Positions 7,919 through 12,004 of a DNA stretch of 12,004 nt are shown here, piece after piece (the stretch's first letter is position 1; every line of letters begins with the position of its first letter). A model generated the notes under the pieces. That model was not told the origin of the DNA. It worked only from the letters and a program-made list of their open reading frames with translations, and did not search any database. This DNA is from RUG626 sp964553775 (GTDB taxonomy: Bacteria; Bacillota; Clostridia; Oscillospirales; Oscillospiraceae). Location of the stretch: NCBI GenBank assembly GCA_964553775.1, contig CAZKLU010000057.1, positions 1 through 12,004 on the forward strand. Direction: 5' to 3'. The translations under genes were made by a program, and so were the position numbers.

Positions 7919-8769
7919 TTTTCTGACTCCTTCTGAAAAAACGCGACACCCACCGCGCCGGGACCAACGTGCGTTCCGATAGTCCCGCCGATAGTGGCAA
8001 CGGGAAGCTCCGTCGCGTACCCCTCCCAAAGGCTGCGGCTGTCGGATATATATTTTTTGAGCAGCTCATCGCTCAGACCGGAATACGCAAGCAGAAACGG
8101 TCTTGTGAAGTCTATCCCGTTTGTTTTCTGAATTTCCTTTATTAAAAGATTGTTCCCGTTGCGGGAACCTCTCGCCTTGCCAAGAACCCTGACCTCGCCC
8201 TCTTCAATGGAGATAACCGGCTTTATTGACAGAATTTCACCGATAAACGCCGCCTGAGCGGAGAGCCGTCCTCCCCGTTTGAGATATTCCAGAGTATTCA
8301 GCAGCGCGACAAGACGTATATCCTTTTTCTCCCTGTCAAGCCGCGCCGCGACAGCTTCAGCGTCCAGACCGTTTTCAATAAGCTGTACGGCTCTCTTTAC
8401 CAGTATTGCCTCGCCAAGAGAGACGTTTTCACTGTCAACAACATGGATCCTGCCTTGAAATCCCTGAGCGGCAATCACCGCGCTTTGATACGTTCCGGAG
8501 AGCTTTGACGACAGCGTTATAGCAATAACCGTCTCACCTGAATTAACCGATTTGCTGAAGGCATCCTCAAATTGGGCAGGGTTTATCTGACTGGTGACAG
8601 GGAGAATATCCTCCTCTACCAGCTTCTCAAAAAACTCTCTGTGGGACAGATTTACTCCGTCTAAATACTGCTTATCTCCGAAGGAGACTGTCAGGGGCAA
8701 AATAGTCACATCCTCGCGAAAAGAACTCGGCAGATCTGACGCTGAATCAGTTATAATACGAATCATCAT
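7915..8769 (-). CDS. DegV family fatty-acid-binding protein (FakB-like)
   Basis: This is a 284-residue DegV protein of normal length. Motifs in order: TDSASDLP 7-14, TSQINP 59-64 (lipid carboxylate contact region), SSKLSGTYQSA 87-97, LEYLKRGGRLS 160-170, SIKPVI 181-186 and GTHVGPGAVGVAFF 265-278. DegV proteins bind fatty acids; the FakB members present them to the kinase FakA for phosphorylation and entry into phospholipid. No fakA gene is in the window. The first of two tandem ATGs (8769) is chosen, with GAGG six bases upstream; a TTG at 8781 is less likely. The stop TGA overlaps the GTG of the dehydratase gene (GTGA), making degV the first gene of a coupled three-gene operon. What a lipid binder does with the dehydratase is unknown; a role in sensing or delivering an acyl group is speculation. 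Confidence 0.92.
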   Translation of the reverse strand: MMIRIITDSASDLPSSFREDVTILPLTVSFGDKQYLDGVNLSHREFFEKLVEEDILPVTSQINPAQFEDAFSKSVNSGETVIAITLSSKLSGTYQSAVIAAQGFQGRIHVVDSENVSLGEAILVKRAVQLIENGLDAEAVAARLDREKKDIRLVALLNTLEYLKRGGRLSAQAAFIGEILSIKPVISIEEGEVRVLGKARGSRNGNNLLIKEIQKTNGIDFTRPFLLAYSGLSDELLKKYISDSRSLWEGYATELPVATIGGTIGTHVGPGAVGVAFFQKESEK

Positions 8770-8777
8770 GCTATTCC

Positions 8778-8939
8778 TCAATTCTTTCTGTATTCAAATC
8801 CGAAAAGCCTTTCGGCTTTGCGGCTCAACATAAACTGCGGCGCGTATCTTTTCCCCGCGTCAGAATTTATGAGCTGTATTATTGCGGCGAAAGCTCTAAA
8901 CAGAGACTCTTTCTCTGTAGGGAACTGTCTCTTGCGGGC
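8778..8939 (-). pseudogene. Unrecognised 53-codon open frame just upstream of degV
   Basis: This frame runs from a TAA (8942-8940) to TGA (8780-8778), nine bases before the degV ATG. It reads like protein, for example FRAFAAIIQLINSDAGKRY and MLSRKAERLFGFEYRK, but it has no ATG, GTG or TTG with a ribosome binding site near its beginning. I do not recognise a family. It could be the tail of a decayed gene between marR and degV, or a gene broken by a frameshift. Two small hairpins lie in it: 7 bp at 8900-8918 and 6 bp with a GAAA loop (minus strand) at 8804-8819. With 8943-9106 it makes up the marR-degV gap, where no good promoter was found. Confidence 0.3.
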
Positions 8940-9011
8940 TTAAATATATGCCGGCAAATACCCGTTTTTCCGGTGTGCTTTGAAAAATCAGAGCGTTTCT
9001 GATATATTAAA

Positions 9012-9029
9012 CGGCAACAGTAATTGCCG
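9012..9029 (-). terminator. Weak hairpin after marR
   Basis: CGGCAA (9012-9017) pairs with TTGCCG (9024-9029) around six bases. On the minus strand it is followed by TTTAATAT, about 78 bases after the marR stop. The short, broken T-run makes it at best a leaky terminator, so marR could still read through into degV. Confidence 0.35.
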
Positions 9030-9106
9030 CCCGGTGTAAATCCTTATATCTCCGTTTCGCTCCCCCGATTACATTAAGCTGAATTGAAAACCTGCTTAAC
9101 ATAATT

Positions 9107-9547
9107 TCACAGAGCAATATTCGCGGCGGACAGCTTTTCACAGCAGCGAATGAACACCGCCGCGTCCGCCTCACCAATGATATGGGTAATCTGTTCCGCG
9201 ATTTGCAGCGACCGCTCATGGATAGGAACAAACGCGGACAGATTCTCCGGTACGGGACGCACAAACAAGCTGCGGTGATCCTTCTCGTCCCGTTCTTTCA
9301 CAAGAAAGCCGCGGGAACACAGAGAATCAACCGTCCTGTTCACCTGACTTTTCAGCATACCGGTTTCTTTCAGAATACTCCGAACCGCGACACGCCCCAG
9401 ACCGTCCTCACGGTACTGATTGTAAGCCATACGCATAACAACAGCCTCATTATACGTCAGATCCTGAATCACTCTGGAATCCTTGAACAGACCCTTGAGC
9501 CTTATCCACGCGTCCAGAAGCTGTTCACGCAAATCAAGTATTGCCAT
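9107..9547 (-). CDS. MarR family winged-helix transcriptional regulator
   Basis: The 146-residue protein has MarR length and layout: N-terminal dimerisation helix, winged helix at about 29-98 and C-terminal dimerisation helices. The recognition region is MLKSQVNRTVDSLCSRGFLV (64-83) and the wing contains KERDEKDHRSLFVRP (84-98), with the D-x-R wing signature seen as EKDHR. MarR dimers bind palindromes at promoters and release on a small ligand. The ATG at 9547 has GGAGG about seven bases before it; the frame also extends to a TTG at 9565, which lies upstream of that site and is unlikely. A consensus promoter and a 15-bp palindrome lie directly upstream, so autorepression is likely. It points toward degV and the dehydratase genes, which are plausible further targets; the ligand is unknown. 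Two adjacent cysteines (135-136) near the C terminus could allow redox sensing, but this is speculation. Confidence 0.88.
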   Translation of the reverse strand: MAILDLREQLLDAWIRLKGLFKDSRVIQDLTYNEAVVMRMAYNQYREDGLGRVAVRSILKETGMLKSQVNRTVDSLCSRGFLVKERDEKDHRSLFVRPVPENLSAFVPIHERSLQIAEQITHIIGEADAAVFIRCCEKLSAANIAL

Positions 9548-9569
9548 AATATCCCTCCCACGCAATAAT

Positions 9570-9584
9570 GTTCACAAAGTGAAC
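9570..9584. promoter_or_regulatory. Probable MarR operator, GTTCAC-3-GTGAAC palindrome
   Basis: GTTCAC (9570-9575) and GTGAAC (9579-9584) are perfect complements separated by AAA. The palindrome sits at the predicted transcription start of marR, between the -10 element (9591-9596) and the ribosome binding site. Size and place fit a MarR-dimer operator. No second copy was seen in the window, including before degV. Confidence 0.7.
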
Positions 9585-9590
9585 TATCGT

Positions 9591-9619
9591 AATATAGCAC
9601 ACTTCCGAAGAATTGTCAA
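9591..9619 (-). promoter_or_regulatory. marR promoter, TTGACA-17-TATATT
   Basis: On the minus strand TTGACA (9619-9614) and TATATT (9596-9591) are 17 bases apart, a near-perfect sigma-A promoter. The start would lie around 9584, at the edge of the palindrome, so a bound repressor would block it. Confidence 0.85.
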
Positions 9620-9814
9620 GCCAGCATTACGAATTTTTCAAGAATGGAACCCGCGCCGCTGTTCGCCCGCTGACAGATCTGTCCCCCTGTGGTCAAAAAG
9701 AGTACCGCTATATACTGGGTGTGAAATCAGTCTTTGTTTCGCGTTTACAAACGGGCTTTGAGTGCCATCGGCACGTTCGCGCTCCCATTTTTGTAAAATT
9801 ACTTTATACGGCTC
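9620..9814. other. Intergenic, no gene recognised
   Basis: This is the divergent region between marR and the flagellar locus. ORFs of 70-90 codons cross it, but they lack ribosome binding sites and overlap the marR promoter. The only small feature noted is the 10-bp palindrome ACAGATCTGT near 9673. I see no other supported element. Confidence 0.5.
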
Positions 9815-9841
9815 TTAATTTTTCGCCGGAATAGCCGATAA
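9815..9841 (+). promoter_or_regulatory. Sigma-28 (FliA/SigD) type promoter of flgM
   Basis: GCCGATAA (9834-9841) is an exact match to the sigma-28 -10 consensus. Exactly 15 bases upstream is TTAA (9815-9818), three of four bases of the TAAA -35. The expected start is near 9848. A sigma-28 promoter before flgM, the anti-sigma-28 gene, fits known flagellar feedback. No good sigma-A -35 pairs with the nearby TATACT (9859-9864). Confidence 0.75.
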
Positions 9842-9847
9842 AATTAT

Positions 9848-10034
9848 TGTATAGAGGTTATACTTTATATTAAGAGGCTGATTGCTTGCAGATCCTTACG
9901 CCGGAAAGCTTTTCAGCCTTGAACTTAACATCATACAGCCGTGCGATGGAACGCATTGGCGCGGAACACCGGAGGTTACGAAGGATCGGAAGCCGAGGAT
10001 GGATGGGCGTAAGTCTTAAAAGGAGGAGTCAAAT
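9848..10034 (+). ncRNA. Structured flgM leader, candidate regulatory RNA
   Basis: The roughly 190-nt leader folds by eye around a perfect 8-bp long-range stem, CTTACGCC (9895-9902) with GGCGTAAG (10006-10013), which encloses about 100 bases. Inside it are CCGTGC (9939-9944) with GCGCGG (9959-9964), extended by GATG/CATT, and TCGG (9986-9989) with CCGA (9993-9996). The closing stem ends eight bases before the flgM AGGAGG (10021-10026), where it could affect translation. I could not match it to a known riboswitch; it lacks the c-di-GMP-I core. An alternative is a 50-codon ORF from TTG 9886 (AGAGG upstream) to TGA 10036-10038, overlapping the flgM ATG as ATGA, with a strongly basic C-terminus. 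Confidence 0.4.
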
Positions 10035-10349
10035 ATGAAGATACCCGGATTGTCGGGATATACCGGTGTCACAGATACGGCGCGGGTGCGCGTTTCTCAG
10101 ACGCAGCAGAACTCTCAGTCCCGGTCGGGGCTTTCACCCTCACGTTTTGACAGTATTATCCTCTCCACTTCGGAGACGGCTAAGGCTTCCGGTACTGAGG
10201 GTATGCTTCGAAACAAAATCACAAGCGATGTATGCGCCGACACAAGCGCGGCGGTACTTCACAAGCTTCGTGAAGAGGTTCAGAGCGGGTCGTATGTCAT
10301 TGACACAATGTCGATAGCAAGACGTATGGTTCTTTACACGGAGACTTGA
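10035..10349 (+). CDS. flgM: FlgM, anti-sigma-28 factor
   Basis: The 104-residue protein has the FlgM layout: a low-complexity, probably disordered N-terminal half rich in Ser, Thr and Gln, then the C-terminal sigma-binding half. FDSIILSTSE (38-47) and LHKLREEVQSGSYVIDTMSI (75-94) followed by ARRMVL match the family's D-x-I-x-IS and LR..V..G.Y.VD...IA..ML pattern. FlgM binds sigma-28 in the cytoplasm and keeps late flagellar genes off until it is exported through the finished hook-basal body. AGGAGG lies eight bases before the ATG. The sigma-28 promoter upstream implies that FlgM synthesis rises with sigma-28 activity, a negative loop. The next gene begins two bases after its stop. Confidence 0.88.
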   Translation: MKIPGLSGYTGVTDTARVRVSQTQQNSQSRSGLSPSRFDSIILSTSETAKASGTEGMLRNKITSDVCADTSAAVLHKLREEVQSGSYVIDTMSIARRMVLYTET

Positions 10350-10351
10350 TC

Positions 10352-10795
10352 ATGGTTGATAAATATGAGCAGCTTTTCTCCCTGCTCGAAAAATTATCAT
10401 GCGAGATCGATAAGCTAACGGAGATAGCCCATGAGGAACATGACGCAGTTCTGCGTTCCGATATTATAGGCATACAGGACTGTATGAAGCGCGAACAGGC
10501 AGTATCGCTGTCATTGCGTTCCATCGATATTAAACGGGAAAAGCTGCTTAAAGAACTCGGTTTGCAGGGAATACCGCTTTCGGGACTCGCGGAACACTGC
10601 CCTGATGACAAGAGAACTCGCGCAAGAAAGGTACAGAAAACTCTCACTGACAGATACAAGCTTTATAAATCCGCCTCCGCTGTCACGGTGAAGTCTCTGG
10701 AATTGAAGCTCGCCGCCATTGACAGCAGTCTGAAAAAAGCGGGGGAAACAGAAAATCCTCTGAACGAAAGCGGCATGACAGATATAAGAGCGTAA
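10352..10795 (+). CDS. flgN: FlgN-like flagellar export chaperone
   Basis: The 147-residue, highly charged protein is predicted to be almost wholly alpha-helical (heptad-like LFSLLEKLSCEIDKLTEIA near the N terminus), as in FlgN, which escorts the hook-filament junction proteins FlgK and FlgL to the export gate. Sequence identity in this family is low, so the call leans on length, helical character and position between flgM and flgK. The ATG at 10352 has GGAG (10340-10343) eight bases upstream, located inside the end of flgM; a TTG at 10346 is an alternative. The two-base gap after the flgM stop implies one transcript and coupled translation. The C-terminal tail (about 130-147) is polar and probably disordered. 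Confidence 0.8.
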   Translation: MVDKYEQLFSLLEKLSCEIDKLTEIAHEEHDAVLRSDIIGIQDCMKREQAVSLSLRSIDIKREKLLKELGLQGIPLSGLAEHCPDDKRTRARKVQKTLTDRYKLYKSASAVTVKSLELKLAAIDSSLKKAGETENPLNESGMTDIRA

Positions 10796-11124
10796 AAACG
10801 CGGAAATCTTTTCGGTTTTTAGTTATTGGCTCGTATTGATTTGTTAAAGCGCATTGTGCTTCAAATTTTCAATATCCCATAGATATAAGCCGGCAAAAGC
10901 TCTCGAAATCCCGATAGCTTTATGAGATTTTATAAAGGCGATCCGGCAGCCGGAAACGCGCAGATCCCGCGCCGCGTTTTCAAAAAACAAAAGCTGTTAT
11001 CTCCGGCAGCCTTGCAGTTGAAGGGCTTTTCGCGAATATTTGCGCGGACTGTTCCCGTGAATTTTCACAAAGCCTTCAAAATATCAAAATATCTTAAACT
11101 TTTAATGCTGAAAATCTTTTCGCC
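10796..11124. other. Long flgN-flgK gap, no gene recognised
   Basis: Together with the promoter and leader that follow, this makes a 435-base gap that is unusual inside a flagellar cluster. A 74-codon ORF at 10922-11146 has no ribosome binding site and no recognisable family. The 13-bp palindrome TCCGGCAGCCGGA begins near 10941, and CTCCGGCAGCC recurs near 11000. No convincing terminator follows flgN. Confidence 0.45.
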
Positions 11125-11152
11125 TTGGCAGGCAGGCGGCGTGTGATATAAA
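11125..11152 (+). promoter_or_regulatory. Candidate flgK promoter, TTGGCA-16-TATAAA
   Basis: TTGGCA (11125-11130) and TATAAA (11147-11152) are 16 bases apart, and a TG one base before the -10 gives an extended -10 (TGATATAAA). It would start a leader of about 70 nt for flgK. No sigma-28 element is visible here, so flgK may use sigma-A as well as, or in place of, read-through from flgM. Confidence 0.45.
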
Positions 11153-11230
11153 GGTAAAAAGTGCGTGAAGTGATACAAATCGCGATTTAACTGAAATTTT
11201 ATCTGCGCGTTAAAGAAAGGGAATCAATAT

Positions 11231-12004
11231 ATGGCAACAGTATCAACTTTCGGAACATTCACAATGGTTAAGCTCGGCATATACGCCGCTTCACAGGGGT
11301 TCTCCGTAACGGGCAACAACATCAGCAACATAAACACAACGGGTTATACACGTCAGGCTGTGGATCAGACGAGTATGTACTGCGGAGGTGCCGACCGCTA
11401 TACATCCGAAAACGATGTGCGTATCGGTTCGGGTGTTTTCGTTACCGGCGTTTCCCAGCTACGCAACCCTTATCTCGACATACAGTACAGAAACTCATAT
11501 ACAAACGTCGGCGCTACGGACGCGGAGCTTGGTGTACTTACCAGATTGCAGTCCATCTTCGATGAGGTCGGAGACGGCGAGGACGGCGAGGGCGTTGTCG
11601 AGGCACAGCTCAATCGGGTTATAGAACAGCTTGAGAACCTTGTCACTCAGGGAGCCGGTGTAAAGGAGTACGATACGCTTGTTCAGTCCTCCGTCTCATC
11701 GTTATGCACTATGCTCAATGACTATTCAGCCCAGCTTCAGGAGCTTTACGAAAATGTTGACGCTGAGTTCCGTCAGAACGTGACACAGGTCAACAACATC
11801 CTTGAGAGTATAACGAACCTGAACGAGCAGATCCGTATCGCGAATGTCTACGGCTCTGACGCTTTGGAGCTTAAAGACGAACGCAACAATCTTATAGATG
11901 ATCTGTCATATTATATGGATATAAACGTGTCTTACGAGATGGAGGACATAGGAGCCGGCAAAGAGGTTGAAAAGCTCGTTATAACGGTAGCCGGACACGA
12001 CACT
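11231..12004 (+). CDS. flgK: FlgK, flagellar hook-associated protein 1 (5' part)
   Basis: The frame is open for 258 residues from the ATG to the window edge, so the C-terminus lies beyond it. The flagellar rod/hook N-terminal motif is clear: GIYAASQGF (16-24) then VTGNNISNINTTGYTRQ (26-42), the family's VTG.NIAN.NT.GY.RQ. Further on, LNEQIRIANVYGSDALELKD and ERNNLIDDLS correspond to the FlgK helical region with its LN.QI...G...DL.D.RD..L..LS pattern, which separates it from FlgE and FlgG. FlgK forms the first ring joining hook and filament and is exported without a cleaved signal peptide. AAAGGG (11216-11221) stands nine bases before the ATG. It follows flgN, its expected chaperone. Cysteines at 51 and near 156 are slightly unusual for an exported flagellar protein. 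Confidence 0.93.
   Translation, partial: MATVSTFGTFTMVKLGIYAASQGFSVTGNNISNINTTGYTRQAVDQTSMYCGGADRYTSENDVRIGSGVFVTGVSQLRNPYLDIQYRNSYTNVGATDAELGVLTRLQSIFDEVGDGEDGEGVVEAQLNRVIEQLENLVTQGAGVKEYDTLVQSSVSSLCTMLNDYSAQLQELYENVDAEFRQNVTQVNNILESITNLNEQIRIANVYGSDALELKDERNNLIDDLSYYMDINVSYEMEDIGAGKEVEKLVITVAGHDT

Noticed and set aside
7919..8029. N-terminal extension of the dehydratase gene to an ATG at 8029
   Set aside because: It lies inside degV, its translation is Arg/Gly-rich and unlike the family, and GTG 7918 has an AAGGAG site and a GTGA overlap.
9848..10034. c-di-GMP riboswitch before flgM
   Set aside because: Suspected because of the flagellar context, but the conserved c-di-GMP-I core and tetraloop-receptor features were not found.
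10922..11146. 74-codon ORF between flgN and flgK
   Set aside because: No ribosome binding site, no recognised motif, and it overlaps the candidate flgK promoter.
1..12004. CRISPR arrays, tRNA, rRNA, transposases
   Set aside because: No regularly spaced repeats, cloverleaf, rRNA sequence or transposase motif was seen on either strand.

Overview
This window looks like chromosome of an anaerobic, flagellated member of the Clostridia, most likely the Ruminococcaceae/Oscillospiraceae side. That reading rests on gene content: a DUF3990 protein, a SWIM-SNF2 helicase, a 2-hydroxyacyl-CoA dehydratase with its radical activase, DegV, MarR and a FlgM-FlgN-FlgK set. It also rests on AGGAGG-type ribosome binding sites, sigma-A promoters and intrinsic terminators. 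The placement is inference; there is no rRNA or other marker gene in the window.

Layout. Positions 1-1572 (plus strand) are gene-poor. They hold one intact small gene (DUF3990, 479-1021), a promoter sitting directly on a hairpin (41-102), an unrecognised ORF remnant (153-353), a remnant of a surface-protein repeat (1191-1382) and a perfect 14-bp inverted repeat (1387-1419). A strong terminator (1537-1565) closes the block. Positions 1573-4734 (minus) are a SWIM/SNF2 helicase with its own consensus promoter at 4915-4943, whose -10 element lies inside a 12-bp inverted repeat.

Positions 4986-8769 (minus) form a tight operon: degV, then a 2-hydroxyacyl-CoA dehydratase subunit, then a fusion of a second dehydratase-like domain to the BcrAD/BadFG/HgdC activase. 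The genes are joined by GTGA and ATGA start-stop overlaps. Upstream on the same strand is a MarR regulator (9107-9547). It has a textbook promoter (TTGACA-17-TATATT) and a 15-bp palindrome at the expected transcription start, so it probably controls itself and perhaps the genes after it.

Positions 9815-12004 (plus) begin a late flagellar locus: a sigma-28-type promoter with an exact GCCGATAA -10, a leader of about 190 nt with strong long-range pairing, flgM (anti-sigma-28), flgN (export chaperone) and, after a 435-bp gap with its own promoter candidate, the 5' part of flgK. The FlgM/FlgN/FlgK order and the sigma-28 promoter fit hook-basal-body-gated late flagellar expression. The flgM leader is the best candidate for something undescribed: either a structured RNA or a 50-codon leader ORF whose stop overlaps the flgM start.
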